A DNA stretch of 64,000 nucleotides from Rhynchopus euleeides (GCA_963210315.1 OY723268.1:62001-126000), one strand, 5' to 3'; positions 18,229 to 28,576 are shown, counted from the stretch's first letter. The notes: generated from the letters alone by a model not told the origin. Made by a program: numbers and translations.

Positions 18229-18301
18229 AGGCACTAGAGGGGATCGAACCCTCGACCTCTCGCTTACTGGGCGAGCGCTCTAACCACTGAGCTATAGCGC
18301 C
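18229..18301 (-). tRNA. tRNA-Thr (AGT), C33, copy C
   Basis: Identical to the gene at 4978. Confidence 0.94.
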
Positions 18302-18328
18302 TACGTACTTACACAGGCTAAAAAAAGA

Positions 18329-18401
18329 TGCGAGGTGCCAGGATCGAACTGACGACCTTAGGATTATGGGACCTACGCGCTCCCGACTGCGCCAACCTCG
18401 C
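18329..18401 (-). tRNA. Elongator tRNA-Met (CAT), C33, copy C
   Basis: Identical to the gene at 5078. Confidence 0.92.
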
Positions 18402-18520
18402 TCTGGTAATATATGTTGGACTCCCTTACCTGCACTGTATTTCTGTGCAGCCAACCACACTGCAGAGAGACTACACACCTATCCCAGGAGAGGGCTGATG
18501 GAACCTGCTGTCAGTGTAAG

Positions 18521-18592
18521 GGCTTAGTGGTCTAGTGGCATGATTCTCGCTTCGGGTGCGAGAGGTCCAGGGTTCGATTCCCTGCTGAGCCC
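18521..18592 (+). tRNA. tRNA-Pro (CGG), copy C
   Basis: Identical to the gene at 5270. Confidence 0.95.
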
Positions 18593-18653
18593 TCTCTTTT
18601 TACCTTATATATACATAGCACACACAAAACATTTATGCAAGGCAAAAAGCAGG

Positions 18654-18725
18654 CACCCGCCGTGGGGGTCGAACCCACGACCATTGGATTAAAGGTCCAA
18701 CGCTCTACCGCTGAGCTAGGCGGGC
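18654..18725 (-). tRNA. tRNA-Lys (TTT), C33, copy C
   Basis: Identical to the gene at 5403. Confidence 0.95.
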
Positions 18726-18820
18726 CACTACTGCCAGCTAGCCCTGCAGGGCCTTGGGGAGATAGGCCATAACAGTTCTTGTCCTGCACTCGTTGTAATA
18801 CTTTGATGCTCATATACAGA

Positions 18821-18892
18821 TCCTCGGTAGTATAGAGGTCAGTATTTCCGCCTGTCACGCGGAAGACCCGGGTTCAATTCCCGGCCGGGGAA
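18821..18892 (+). tRNA. tRNA-Asp (GTC), copy C
   Basis: Identical to the gene at 5570. Confidence 0.95.
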
Positions 18893-18975
18893 CAGTTTTT
18901 TTAGTCCACCTTTTGTATATAAACACACACAAGCAAATGTTTTTGTTGTTTAGGATTTTGCTTACAAAAAAAGAG

Positions 18976-19048
18976 CACCTCCCGCGGGGCTCGAACCCGC
19001 GACCACAAGGTTAAGGGCCTTGCGCTCTACCGACTGAGCTAGGGAGGC
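18976..19048 (-). tRNA. tRNA-Lys (CTT), C33, copy C
   Basis: Identical to the gene at 5725. Confidence 0.95.
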
Positions 19049-19137
19049 TACAATAATAACTTGAAAAGGTTTCACACTATTCTGCCTCATCCATTGGAAA
19101 TCAAGGGGTATCTGCACCTACAAAACAAGAATAAACC

Positions 19138-19209
19138 TGCACTCACCGGGAGTCGAACCCGGGCCGCTCGCTTGGAAGGCGAGAATACTAACCGTTATAC
19201 CATGAGTGC
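19138..19209 (-). tRNA. tRNA-Gly (TCC), copy C
   Basis: Identical to the gene at 5887. Confidence 0.95.
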
Positions 19210-19231
19210 AGCTACACATGGACAAAAGAAT

Positions 19232-19313
19232 CGCAGTCGGCAGGATTTGAACCTACGCGGGCAGAGCCCAATGGATTTCTAGTCCACCTCCGTAACCACT
19301 TGGATACGACTGC
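19232..19313 (-). tRNA. tRNA-Ser (AGA), copy C
   Basis: Identical to the gene at 5981. Confidence 0.95.
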
Positions 19314-19358
19314 TACAATAAGATATAACATACTCCATGACTGCTGTTCAATAACAGA

Positions 19359-19430
19359 GGCTGTTTAGCTCAGTGGTAGAGCACATCATCCGTAATGATG
19401 GGGTCGTGGGTTCAATCCCCACAGCGGCCT
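19359..19430 (+). tRNA. tRNA-Thr (CGT), C33, copy C
   Basis: Identical to the gene at 6108. Confidence 0.95.
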
Positions 19431-19515
19431 AACTTCTTTTTACCTAATGATTTTACAGAGTAAATATGTGTGTGTGTGTATGTTTTGTGTGTGTGCACAA
19501 AATGCGAAAAAGTGA

Positions 19516-19587
19516 AGGGCATACCCGGGTTCGAACCAGGGACCTGTCGGATTGCAGCCGAATGCTCTACCACTGAGCTATATACCC
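19516..19587 (-). tRNA. tRNA-Cys (GCA), copy C
   Basis: Identical to the gene at 6265. Confidence 0.95.
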
Positions 19588-19667
19588 TCTGATTGTATTG
19601 CCTGGCCGTTTACATGAACAAAACTGCAGGCTGAACATTCTTTCAGAGAAGATACATGAAAAAGAGA

Positions 19668-19738
19668 TGACCCTAGACGGAATCGAACCGCCGTTGACGG
19701 ATTTGGAATCCGTAGTGCTACCGCTACACCATAGGGCC
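19668..19738 (-). tRNA. tRNA-Trp (CCA), copy C
   Basis: Identical to the gene at 6417. Confidence 0.95.
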
Positions 19739-19817
19739 TCTGTTATTGTATAGGCAAACGAATCCTCCACCACCACCCATACCGTGTGTGTGCTGCTATG
19801 CTGAAAAGAGTATACAC

Positions 19818-19899
19818 CGCTGACGGCAGGGTTCGAACCTGCGCGGGCAGGGCCCAGTGGATTTCAAGTCCACCTCCGTAACCACTTGGATACGTCAGC
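19818..19899 (-). tRNA. tRNA-Ser (TGA), copy C
   Basis: Identical to the gene at 6567. Confidence 0.95.
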
Positions 19900-19907
19900 T
19901 ACTAGGA

Positions 19908-19979
19908 GGCTTAGTGGTCTAGTGGCATGATTCTCGCTTTGGGTGCGAGAGGTCCAGGGTTCGATTCCCTGCTGAGCCC
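19908..19979 (+). tRNA. tRNA-Pro (TGG), copy C
   Basis: Identical to the gene at 6657. Confidence 0.95.
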
Positions 19980-20036
19980 TGTTTTATGCACACACATATC
20001 TATCACACATGTGTTCTGTTACCCTACTCTTGTATG

Positions 20037-20107
20037 GCGACCGTGGTCTAGTGGCATGATGGATCCCTCCCAAGGATTCGACCCGGGTTCGATTCCCGGC
20101 GGTCGCA
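20037..20107 (+). tRNA. tRNA-Gly (CCC), copy C
   Basis: Identical to the gene at 6786. Confidence 0.94.
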
Positions 20108-20188
20108 TGTTTTTGTAAGAGAGATTGCCTGCATGTTTTCCCCAAAGAACCAGCTTTCTTTTGTGCAGTTATCTCGCTCATTAACAAC

Positions 20189-20272
20189 CCTCTCGTAGCT
20201 CAATTGGTAGAGCGCTCGACTGTAGAAACAGCTGTTATCGAGCGGTCGCTGGTTCGATTCCGGCCGAGAGGA
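20189..20272 (+). tRNA. tRNA-Tyr (GTA) with intron, copy C
   Basis: Identical to the gene at 6938, including the 11-nt intron. Confidence 0.95.
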
Positions 20273-20320
20273 CAACCTTTTTGTATGTGTGTTTTGGTTG
20301 AAATAACATGCAAAAAAAAG

Positions 20321-20393
20321 TGCTCCTGACAGGGCTCGAACCTGGGACCGTTGGCTTATTAGACCAATGCTCTACCGACTGAGCTACAAGAGC
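20321..20393 (-). tRNA. tRNA-Ile (AAT), copy C
   Basis: Identical to the gene at 7070. Confidence 0.95.
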
Positions 20394-20500
20394 TACGTTT
20401 CACTATAACAACATTGCCTAAGAGTGCACTGTGTGTGTGCCACACACACTGTATATACACATAACATAAACAGGCAATCACCAGAAACATAATAACAAAC

Positions 20501-20582
20501 TGACGAGAGTGGGGTTTGAACCCACGCCCCCGAAGAGACCAGGGCCTTAACCTGGCGCCTTAGACCACTCGGCCATCTCGCC
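20501..20582 (-). tRNA. tRNA-Leu (AAG), copy C
   Basis: Identical to the gene at 7250. Confidence 0.95.
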
Positions 20583-20628
20583 TATAACTAAGTAAGGCAC
20601 AGCCTGCCCATCCCTATATTAGATATCA

Positions 20629-20702
20629 GCACCTATGGTCTAGTTGGTTATGACGTCGCGTTAACACCGCGAAGGTCTCCGGTTCGAGCCCGGATAGGTG
20701 TA
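20629..20702 (+). tRNA. tRNA-Val (AAC), copy C
   Basis: Identical to the gene at 7378. Confidence 0.95.
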
Positions 20703-20778
20703 CTTTCTTTTTGTCCCTGCAGCCACTTCTTTACCGCCCACATTCCTCTCTTATTTCCCTTCAGGGCACAGAGTTGTA

Positions 20779-20860
20779 GCGGACGTACCCAAGTGGTTAC
20801 GGGGCTCGCCTGCTAAGCGAGTGTGCTCTGCATGCGCAAGTTCGAACCTTGCCGTTCGCG
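20779..20860 (+). tRNA. tRNA-Ser (GCT), copy C
   Basis: Identical to the gene at 7528. Confidence 0.95.
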
Positions 20861-20937
20861 TTTTTGTATGAACATCCCTTCCTTGTATCTCTTTGCCTAG
20901 TGGCTATATAGATAAGGCAATCCAACTGATTATCAGA

Positions 20938-21009
20938 TCTCCTATGGTGTAGTGGTTAGCACTCCAGACTCTGAATCTGGCGACCGCGGTTCGAATCCGC
21001 GTAGGAGAA
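20938..21009 (+). tRNA. tRNA-Gln (CTG), copy C
   Basis: Identical to the gene at 7687. Confidence 0.95.
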
Positions 21010-21107
21010 CATCTTTTTTACATAGAGATACCAACAGAAACATGCAATTGGATACACACACACAAACAAATTCTTTGTGCATAAGGGAAAATATGGAAAA
21101 AGATATG

Positions 21108-21179
21108 TTCCGCTGCGGGGAATTGAACCCCGGTCTGCCGGGTGAGAGCCGGCTGTTCTAACCACTATACTACAGCGGA
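21108..21179 (-). tRNA. tRNA-Glu (CTC), copy C
   Basis: Identical to the gene at 7857. Confidence 0.95.
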
Positions 21180-21278
21180 TCTGAAAGTATACCAGAATAC
21201 CTTACATGCAGGATGCTTCCAGTGCAGTTTCCCCCTTTCATACAGCACCACACGGAGAGGATACCTGTTGTAGAGAGA

Positions 21279-21360
21279 GGCAGGGTGGCCGAGTGGTCTA
21301 AGGCGGAGGACTCAAGTTCCTTTCTCTTCGGAGGCGTGGGTTCAAACCCCACCCCTGTCA
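21279..21360 (+). tRNA. tRNA-Leu (CAA), native form, copy C
   Basis: Acceptor GGCAGGG/CCCTGTC, anticodon loop CTCAAGT. This is the parental 5' half of the chimera at 8028. Confidence 0.96.
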
Positions 21361-21443
21361 CACCTTTGTTATGTAGCTGTATGCACTGTTACTCCTGCTC
21401 CCTCTCATAGAGTGCTTCATACACTTGATAATAATAGAATGTA

Positions 21444-21525
21444 GGCAAGGTGGCCGAGTGGTCTAAGGCGCTACGTTCAGGTCGTAGTCTCTTCGGGGGC
21501 GTGAGTTCAAACCTCACCCTTGTCA
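21444..21525 (+). tRNA. tRNA-Leu (CAG), native form, copy C
   Basis: Stem CTACG/CGTAG, loop TTCAGGT, acceptor GGCAAGG/CCTTGTC. Parental 5' half of the chimera at 45. Confidence 0.96.
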
Positions 21526-21624
21526 CTTTTCATACTTCAAAACCGCACAGGCAAACAACTTTTTCTCCCATACATTCCCAAGGAAAGATTCCTTATGTGT
21601 ATGGATATTCTACCAATTAAACAG

Positions 21625-21695
21625 GCGTAATTGGTCTAGTGGTAGAATGGCTCCCTGCCACGGAGTCGGCCCGGGTTCGATTCCCGGATTACGCA
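21625..21695 (+). tRNA. tRNA-Gly (GCC), copy C
   Basis: Stem GCTCC/GGAGT, loop CTGCCAC, acceptor GCGTAAT/ATTACGC. The gene is absent from copy A. Confidence 0.95.
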
Positions 21696-21764
21696 CTTCC
21701 TTTTTTAAAATCTTTTCCCCTATATTTTCATGTAATAATGCCTGAACTCACTTCCTTATGCACT

Positions 21765-21846
21765 GGCAAGATGGCCGAGTGGTCTAAGGCGCCAGGTTTA
21801 GGCCCTGGTCTCTTCGGGGGCGTGGGTTCAAACCCCACTCTTGTCA
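21765..21846 (+). tRNA. tRNA-Leu (TAG), copy C
   Basis: Stem CCAGG/CCTGG, loop TTTAGGC, acceptor GGCAAGA/TCTTGTC. It is the donor of both chimeric 3' ends. Confidence 0.96.
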
Positions 21847-21915
21847 TACCTTTATTCAAAGTGTGTACACACACAACACACAAAACATTTCAACCAATAT
21901 TTTCAACAATAATGT

Positions 21916-22442
21916 GACCTGTCCGGGAATTGAACCTGTGTCCACCAGTTGCACTGCTATTTTACTGTGGTGCACTAGACCACTAGACTATTGCAGGCAG
22001 CTTCTTCAGCAGATGTAACCCATATGTACTGTATATGTTGTGACAGCAAGTGGGGTTCGAACCCCCGACCGCTCACTACAAGGAGGTGTGCTCAACCACT
22101 AGACTATGGGAGCCAGCTTCCCATATCTTCGTAGTCTTCCAGTACACTATACTACCGCACATCTTCAGGGTTCGAACCCCCGACCGCTCATTACAAGGAG
22201 GTGTACTCAACCACTAGACTATCGGAGGCAGCTTCTTCAGTGTACGTAACCTATATACACTGCACATGTTGTAACAGCAAGTGGGGTTCGAACCCCCGAC
22301 CGCTCACTACAAGGAGGTGTGCTCAACCACTATACTATGGGAGCCACCTTACTATATCTTGGTACATCTCTTCAGGGTTCGAACCCCCAACCTCTCCCAA
22401 CACAGGTGGTGTGCTCAACCACTAGACTTTCTGAGGGGCGCC
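21916..22442 (-). pseudogene. Block of five tRNA-like elements, copy D
   Basis: The counterpart of 196-722. Confidence 0.6.
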
Positions 22443-22482
22443 TGTATGTTCCAACCTCCTTCATGGGCATCGAATATCCGAC

Positions 22483-24042
22483 CGTAGGCAGGTTAGCCTA
22501 GAGGTTAGAATTCCTGACTGTGACAAAAGAGGCCCGGGTTCAAATCCCGGGACAGAATTTTTTTGGGGGATTTGCTTGACCAAATCCCAACCAATTTTTG
22601 CCCCCATTTTCCTCCTAAATATGCTTGCCCCAGGCGCCGAAATGAGTACCAAAAAGTGATAACCAGCGTCTGTACGTGCCACCATCGCTTTCGGATTTTC
22701 ACGGTTCGCCCGCCATAATTGATAAAATGCAGTTGGCCGGAATTTTTCGATAAACTTTTTTTTTCTGAAAGATATAAAGCTCCTAACCCTGCTACGTTTC
22801 ACCCAAAAAGTCTGTACATATCGTCACGTACAGACATCGGTAGTATATTTTTTCAAAGGAATTCGGCGGGTATTTCCAGCACTGTGGGTTCAAACCTCAC
22901 TTTCTGTTTTTTTACCCATGTCCAACTTTGATGGTTCGAACACCCTGGGGGGGTCTATTTCGGGTGTCTCAAAAATGCGCGAGAGGTGGGGATATTGGGT
23001 CAGAGAGGAATCAAACTGTTGGTAGGGTACTGCCCAGCCACCACCAATTAAGTCGTTTTTGGTGTTCCAAAAAGTGTTTTTTGGCCATTTTTGGACCTAT
23101 TTTTGGGGTTTTGACCCCCCAGATCGACGACTTTTTTGGATCCAGATATACCCGTGTCTGTACCAGATTCTGGGTGTGGAAATAATAAAAAAAAACCGAA
23201 AAAAAACCTCAACCAGGTATCGAACTTGCTTCCAACACACCTAGATTCCTTAGAAAACACCCCATGATTTCACCTCGATATGTACCTGGAGCTCCATTCT
23301 GAGCCCTGGTGAGCCCACCAACAGTTTGCACCGTTTCTCCCCCGAAATCTGGGTCAAACACGGTGGTATCAGTTTCGAACCGGGGACCCGATTTTTTTTA
23401 CAGGAATGGCCTTTTTTAGGCCAAAATGGCCGAAAAACAGGGTTTTGGCCAAAAAAAACGACTTAGTGGGTGCTGGCTGGGGACCCATATTTCAACACTA
23501 TACACCGTTTCGCACCCAGTATCTGAACCATTCGCGCATTTTTGAGATACCCGATTTTGACCCACCCAGGGTGTTCGAACCACCCAAATTGGAGTTTTGT
23601 AAAAAAAAAAAAAAAAAAAAAAAGCAAGGTTTGAACCCACAGTGCTACAAATTTCCCAGAAATTCCTTTGAAAAAGTATACTACCGATGTCTGTACGTGA
23701 CGATATGTACAAACTTTTTCAGCCAAACGTAGCAGGGTTATGAGCTTTATATCTTTCGAGAAAAAAAAAGTTTATCGAAAAATTCCGGACCAACCAGTTT
23801 TACCAATTTTGGCTGAGGACCCGTAAAAAACCGAACGCGTCAGTGGCACGCAGAGACGCTGGCTGTCGACTTTTGGTACTCAAAGTCCACCCAGGGGTCA
23901 GCAGAAGTGGGTGGAAAAAAGTTTGTGAAAATTAACACTTTTGCGCAAAAATATTTTTTCGAAAAAGTTTTGAATTTTTCCGGGAATCGAACCCGGGCCT
24001 CTTTGGTCACAACCAAGAATTGTAACCACTAGACTACCCTTG
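22483..24042. repeat. Inverted duplication, copy D
   Basis: The counterpart of 763-2322. Confidence 0.8.
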
Positions 24043-24138
24043 TTAGTTTATAAAGCACTTATACTTAAGAAGGGCAATGATATGGGGAAATGTTTTGGTG
24101 CAGTATGTGCATGGGCATAAGTTGATGCATAAAAAAAG

Positions 24139-24210
24139 CAACCGTGGCAGGACTCGAACCTGCAACCGCCTGATCCGTAGTCAGGCGCTCTTCCATTGAG
24201 CCACACGGTC
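24139..24210 (-). tRNA. tRNA-Arg (ACG), copy D
   Basis: Identical to the gene at 2419. Confidence 0.95.
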
Positions 24211-24319
24211 TCTGATAATTTATTGAAGATGTTACATCATGGAGGTACTTGCACAGGGTGCTGCTGCCTTGACTGTGTGTGTATATATATATATGTATAC
24301 ACAAACAAAAGATAACTAC

Positions 24320-24392
24320 TAGCAGAGGTAGGTTTCGATCCTACGACCTGTGGGTTATGAGCCCACCGCGCTGACCACTGCGCCACTCTGCT
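24320..24392 (-). tRNA. Initiator tRNA-Met (CAT), copy D
   Basis: Identical to the gene at 2600. Confidence 0.95.
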
Positions 24393-24413
24393 TCTGTTGT
24401 TTACTTTCACAGC

Positions 24414-24485
24414 TCCCCTATGGTGTAGTGGTTAGCACCCTGGACTTTGAATCCAGTAGCCGCGGTTCAAACCCGCGTGGGGGAA
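24414..24485 (+). tRNA. tRNA-Gln (TTG), copy D
   Basis: Identical to the gene at 2694. Confidence 0.95.
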
Positions 24486-24626
24486 CCTTTTGACTATATG
24501 CATGCCTGGAGTATATATGGATACACACACATATCACACACAATACAGGAATCACAGTACAAACAGCTGAAGAGATTGTCCGTGCATTTTTTGTGCATGG
24601 AGAGAAAAAGATAAGAAAAGAAAAAA

Positions 24627-24699
24627 CTCCTCCTGTTGGGTTCGAACCAACGACCTGCAGGTTAACAGCCTGACGCGCTACCGACTGCGCCAAGGAGGA
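24627..24699 (-). tRNA. tRNA-Asn (GTT), copy D
   Basis: Identical to the gene at 2907. Confidence 0.95.
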
Positions 24700-24777
24700 T
24701 CTGTAAGTATAGGGTAAAAGGGAATAACAGCTGCAGTCCTGTACACAGTACACAGGCACATATAAGGTACATAAAAG

Positions 24778-24850
24778 TACAGCTAGTCGGGATTGAACCG
24801 ACGATCTCTCGCGTGTGAGGCGAGCGTCCTAACCACTAGACGATAGCTGC
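24778..24850 (-). tRNA. tRNA-Val (CAC), copy D
   Basis: Identical to the gene at 3058. Confidence 0.95.
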
Positions 24851-24942
24851 TCTGATAATATAGGACAAGGCCACTTACCTGTTGTTACACTGTAGTAGTG
24901 CCAGCCAGACGAAACACACCACACCACAAGGAAGAAAAGGGA

Positions 24943-25014
24943 TTCCCCCTCCGGGGTTCGAACCCGGGTCGCCTGGGTGAAGACCAGGTATACTAACCAC
25001 TGTACTAAAGGGGA
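24943..25014 (-). tRNA. tRNA-Glu (TTC), C33, copy D
   Basis: Identical to the gene at 3223. Confidence 0.95.
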
Positions 25015-25040
25015 CATGGACTGGGGCTATCCCTTTCCAT

Positions 25041-25112
25041 GGGCGTTTAGCTCAGTGGTAGAGCGCCCGTTCTGCATACGGGAGGCCGAGGGTTCGAACC
25101 CCTCAATGTCCA
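25041..25112 (+). tRNA. tRNA-Ala (TGC), C33, copy D
   Basis: Identical to the gene at 3321. Confidence 0.95.
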
Positions 25113-25139
25113 TGTTTTTTCTCTGCATCTACTATCAAG

Positions 25140-25212
25140 GCCCGTGTAGCCCAATGGATAAGGCGTTCGCTTCCTAAGCGAAAGATTGTGGGTTCGATCC
25201 CCACCATGGGTA
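25140..25212 (+). tRNA. tRNA-Arg (CCT), copy D
   Basis: Identical to the gene at 3420. Confidence 0.95.
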
Positions 25213-25311
25213 CCTTCTCTTTTTACGTGTGTGTGAGAGACTCTTTCTTCCAACACATATATGCACTCACACACAGCCTGTATGATAACACAGGTGCTGC
25301 CTGTTCTCAGA

Positions 25312-25383
25312 GGCTCGGTGGTCTAGTGGCATGATTCTCGCTTAGGGTGCGAGAGGTCCGGGGTTCGATTCCCCGCCGAGCCC
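25312..25383 (+). tRNA. tRNA-Pro (AGG), copy D
   Basis: Identical to the gene at 3592. Confidence 0.95.
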
Positions 25384-25418
25384 AGTTTTATTAAGCCCCA
25401 GTTTTGTTACACTCACAA

Positions 25419-25490
25419 GCGGCCATGGTTTAGTGGTTAGAACACCTGTTCGTGGCACAGGAGACCCGAGTTCAATTCTCGGTGGCCGCT
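25419..25490 (+). tRNA. tRNA-His (GTG), C33, copy D
   Basis: Identical to the gene at 3699. Confidence 0.94.
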
Positions 25491-25586
25491 CATACTTTTT
25501 TTAACACTTTTTTTGTGTGCAGTATCTGCACAAAAATATTTACAAGAAACAAAAGAATCCCCTGTCACTTTTTTGCAGCAAAGAGT

Positions 25587-25659
25587 TACCCCGTGTGGGA
25601 CTCGAACCCACAGCCTTTGGATTAGAAGTCCAACGCGCTATCCATTGCGCCAACGGGGC
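25587..25659 (-). tRNA. tRNA-Arg (TCT), copy D
   Basis: Identical to the gene at 3867. Confidence 0.95.
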
Positions 25660-25751
25660 ACCTTCCTAGGATATGGCTATATAAAGAGTTGTGCACTGAT
25701 GTATACACACATATTTGTTCTGTGTAAGTTCCTTTGCAACAAAAAAGTGTA

Positions 25752-25768
25752 TGCCTCCACCTGGGATT

Positions 25769-25817
<49 letters not shown>

Positions 25818-25824
25818 AAGAGGC
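25752..25824 (-). tRNA. tRNA-Phe (GAA), copy D
   Basis: Identical to the gene at 4032. Confidence 0.95.
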
Positions 25825-25887
25825 TACATTACTGAGTTAACAGAAGGATGACATGTGGGCAACAAGGGTGCCAGTGCAAATAAGGAG

Positions 25888-25959
25888 AGGCAACTGAGGG
25901 GATCGAACCCTCGACCCTTGGTTTACAAGACCAATGCTCTACCACTGAGCTAAATCGCC
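25888..25959 (-). tRNA. tRNA-Thr (TGT), copy D
   Basis: Identical to the gene at 4168. Confidence 0.95.
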
Positions 25960-25986
25960 TTCATAAGGGGAAATGGTGAAAAAGAA

Positions 25987-26058
25987 TGGAGAATGAGGGG
26001 TTCGAACCCTCGGCCTCCCGTATGCGGAACGGGCGCTCTTCCACTGAGCTAATTCCCC
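25987..26058 (-). tRNA. tRNA-Ala (CGC), C33, copy D
   Basis: Identical to the gene at 4267. Confidence 0.95.
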
Positions 26059-26143
26059 CTGCTTTATAAGCAGGAAAAGGTTCTGTGTTGTGCATATATG
26101 TTACACAGCCCACTGGACTATTTCTTGGGTACGAAAAAGAGTC

Positions 26144-26215
26144 TACTCGCGGCGGGGATCGAACCCGCAACCTCCGGCGCCGGGAACCGACGCGCTTCCA
26201 TTGCGCCACGCGAGC
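26144..26215 (-). tRNA. tRNA-Arg (CCG), C33, copy D
   Basis: Identical to the gene at 4424. Confidence 0.85.
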
Positions 26216-26239
26216 TGACATGAAGAAACATAGGAACCA

Positions 26240-26312
26240 GCTCTCGTGGCCTAGTGGTTAAGGCACAGGTCTTATGAGCCTGGGATCGCGGGTTCAAACC
26301 CCGCCGGGAGCA
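26240..26312 (+). tRNA. tRNA-Ile (TAT), copy D
   Basis: Identical to the gene at 4520. Confidence 0.94.
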
Positions 26313-26361
26313 ACTTGTTATCTCTTTTCAGTGGTACTGCTGTACGGAATAATCCATTGTA

Positions 26362-26443
26362 GCGGACGTATCCAAGTGGTTAAGGAGGTGCACTCGAAAT
26401 GCATTGGGCCCTGCCCGCGTAGGTTCAAATCCTGCCGTCCGCG
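26362..26443 (+). tRNA. tRNA-Ser (CGA), copy D
   Basis: Identical to the gene at 4642. Confidence 0.95.
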
Positions 26444-26525
26444 TTTTTTATGTACTACATGAGAATATCTGTGATTTACGTAAATTGCATGCATTCTGTG
26501 TGTACAGTGTATGCATAAAAAAAAG

Positions 26526-26598
26526 TGGAGATTGAGGGTATCGATCCCTCTACCTCTCGCATGCTGAGCGAGCGCTCTACCATTTGAGCTAAACCCCC
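26526..26598 (-). tRNA. tRNA-Ala (AGC), C33, copy D
   Basis: Identical to the gene at 4806. Confidence 0.95.
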
Positions 26599-26697
26599 TA
26601 CAATAGAAGAATGAACTGTCGCCCAATACCAGTCTATACACACGTACAGAGGAAACACAAGCAAACACTGTACACAAGAGAAAAGTCAAAGAAAAGA

Positions 26698-26770
26698 AGG
26701 CACTAGAGGGGATCGAACCCTCGACCTCTCGCTTACTGGGCGAGCGCTCTAACCACTGAGCTATAGCGCC
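26698..26770 (-). tRNA. tRNA-Thr (AGT), C33, copy D
   Basis: Identical to the gene at 4978. Confidence 0.94.
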
Positions 26771-26797
26771 TACGTACTTACACAGGCTAAAAAAAGA

Positions 26798-26870
26798 TGC
26801 GAGGTGCCAGGATCGAACTGACGACCTTAGGATTATGGGACCTACGCGCTCCCGACTGCGCCAACCTCGC
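26798..26870 (-). tRNA. Elongator tRNA-Met (CAT), C33, copy D
   Basis: Identical to the gene at 5078. Confidence 0.92.
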
Positions 26871-26989
26871 TCTGGTAATATATGTTGGACTCCCTTACCT
26901 GCACTGTATTTCTGTGCAGCCAACCACACTGCAGAGAGACTACACACCTATCCCAGGAGAGGGCTGATGGAACCTGCTGTCAGTGTAAG

Positions 26990-27061
26990 GGCTTAGTGGT
27001 CTAGTGGCATGATTCTCGCTTCGGGTGCGAGAGGTCCAGGGTTCGATTCCCTGCTGAGCCC
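26990..27061 (+). tRNA. tRNA-Pro (CGG), copy D
   Basis: Identical to the gene at 5270. Confidence 0.95.
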
Positions 27062-27122
27062 TCTCTTTTTACCTTATATATACATAGCACACACAAAACA
27101 TTTATGCAAGGCAAAAAGCAGG

Positions 27123-27194
27123 CACCCGCCGTGGGGGTCGAACCCACGACCATTGGATTAAAGGTCCAACGCTCTACCGCTGAGCTAGGCGGGC
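27123..27194 (-). tRNA. tRNA-Lys (TTT), C33, copy D
   Basis: Identical to the gene at 5403. Confidence 0.95.
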
Positions 27195-27289
27195 CACTAC
27201 TGCCAGCTAGCCCTGCAGGGCCTTGGGGAGATAGGCCATAACAGTTCTTGTCCTGCACTCGTTGTAATACTTTGATGCTCATATACAGA

Positions 27290-27361
27290 TCCTCGGTAGT
27301 ATAGAGGTCAGTATTTCCGCCTGTCACGCGGAAGACCCGGGTTCAATTCCCGGCCGGGGAA
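27290..27361 (+). tRNA. tRNA-Asp (GTC), copy D
   Basis: Identical to the gene at 5570. Confidence 0.95.
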
Positions 27362-27444
27362 CAGTTTTTTTAGTCCACCTTTTGTATATAAACACACACA
27401 AGCAAATGTTTTTGTTGTTTAGGATTTTGCTTACAAAAAAAGAG

Positions 27445-27517
27445 CACCTCCCGCGGGGCTCGAACCCGCGACCACAAGGTTAAGGGCCTTGCGCTCTACC
27501 GACTGAGCTAGGGAGGC
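27445..27517 (-). tRNA. tRNA-Lys (CTT), C33, copy D
   Basis: Identical to the gene at 5725. Confidence 0.95.
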
Positions 27518-27606
27518 TACAATAATAACTTGAAAAGGTTTCACACTATTCTGCCTCATCCATTGGAAATCAAGGGGTATCTGCACCTACAAAACAAGAA
27601 TAAACC

Positions 27607-27678
27607 TGCACTCACCGGGAGTCGAACCCGGGCCGCTCGCTTGGAAGGCGAGAATACTAACCGTTATACCATGAGTGC
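27607..27678 (-). tRNA. tRNA-Gly (TCC), copy D
   Basis: Identical to the gene at 5887. Confidence 0.95.
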
Positions 27679-27700
27679 AGCTACACATGGACAAAAGAAT

Positions 27701-27782
27701 CGCAGTCGGCAGGATTTGAACCTACGCGGGCAGAGCCCAATGGATTTCTAGTCCACCTCCGTAACCACTTGGATACGACTGC
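27701..27782 (-). tRNA. tRNA-Ser (AGA), copy D
   Basis: Identical to the gene at 5981. Confidence 0.95.
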
Positions 27783-27827
27783 TACAATAAGATATAACAT
27801 ACTCCATGACTGCTGTTCAATAACAGA

Positions 27828-27899
27828 GGCTGTTTAGCTCAGTGGTAGAGCACATCATCCGTAATGATGGGGTCGTGGGTTCAATCCCCACAGCGGCCT
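27828..27899 (+). tRNA. tRNA-Thr (CGT), C33, copy D
   Basis: Identical to the gene at 6108. Confidence 0.95.
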
Positions 27900-27984
27900 A
27901 ACTTCTTTTTACCTAATGATTTTACAGAGTAAATATGTGTGTGTGTGTATGTTTTGTGTGTGTGCACAAAATGCGAAAAAGTGA

Positions 27985-28056
27985 AGGGCATACCCGGGTT
28001 CGAACCAGGGACCTGTCGGATTGCAGCCGAATGCTCTACCACTGAGCTATATACCC
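27985..28056 (-). tRNA. tRNA-Cys (GCA), copy D
   Basis: Identical to the gene at 6265. Confidence 0.95.
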
Positions 28057-28136
28057 TCTGATTGTATTGCCTGGCCGTTTACATGAACAAAACTGCAGGC
28101 TGAACATTCTTTCAGAGAAGATACATGAAAAAGAGA

Positions 28137-28207
28137 TGACCCTAGACGGAATCGAACCGCCGTTGACGGATTTGGAATCCGTAGTGCTACCGCTACACCA
28201 TAGGGCC
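28137..28207 (-). tRNA. tRNA-Trp (CCA), copy D
   Basis: Identical to the gene at 6417. Confidence 0.95.
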
Positions 28208-28286
28208 TCTGTTATTGTATAGGCAAACGAATCCTCCACCACCACCCATACCGTGTGTGTGCTGCTATGCTGAAAAGAGTATACAC

Positions 28287-28368
28287 CGCTGACGGCAGGG
28301 TTCGAACCTGCGCGGGCAGGGCCCAGTGGATTTCAAGTCCACCTCCGTAACCACTTGGATACGTCAGC
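28287..28368 (-). tRNA. tRNA-Ser (TGA), copy D
   Basis: Identical to the gene at 6567. Confidence 0.95.
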
Positions 28369-28376
28369 TACTAGGA

Positions 28377-28448
28377 GGCTTAGTGGTCTAGTGGCATGAT
28401 TCTCGCTTTGGGTGCGAGAGGTCCAGGGTTCGATTCCCTGCTGAGCCC
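28377..28448 (+). tRNA. tRNA-Pro (TGG), copy D
   Basis: Identical to the gene at 6657. Confidence 0.95.
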
Positions 28449-28505
28449 TGTTTTATGCACACACATATCTATCACACATGTGTTCTGTTACCCTACTCTT
28501 GTATG

Positions 28506-28576
28506 GCGACCGTGGTCTAGTGGCATGATGGATCCCTCCCAAGGATTCGACCCGGGTTCGATTCCCGGCGGTCGCA
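28506..28576 (+). tRNA. tRNA-Gly (CCC), copy D
   Basis: Identical to the gene at 6786. Confidence 0.94.

Larger units (their letters stand above)
13379..21846. repeat. tRNA array copy C (complete)
   Basis: A complete unit with all 43 tRNA genes. It differs from D by only a few single-base indels in its first 1.8 kb. Confidence 0.95.
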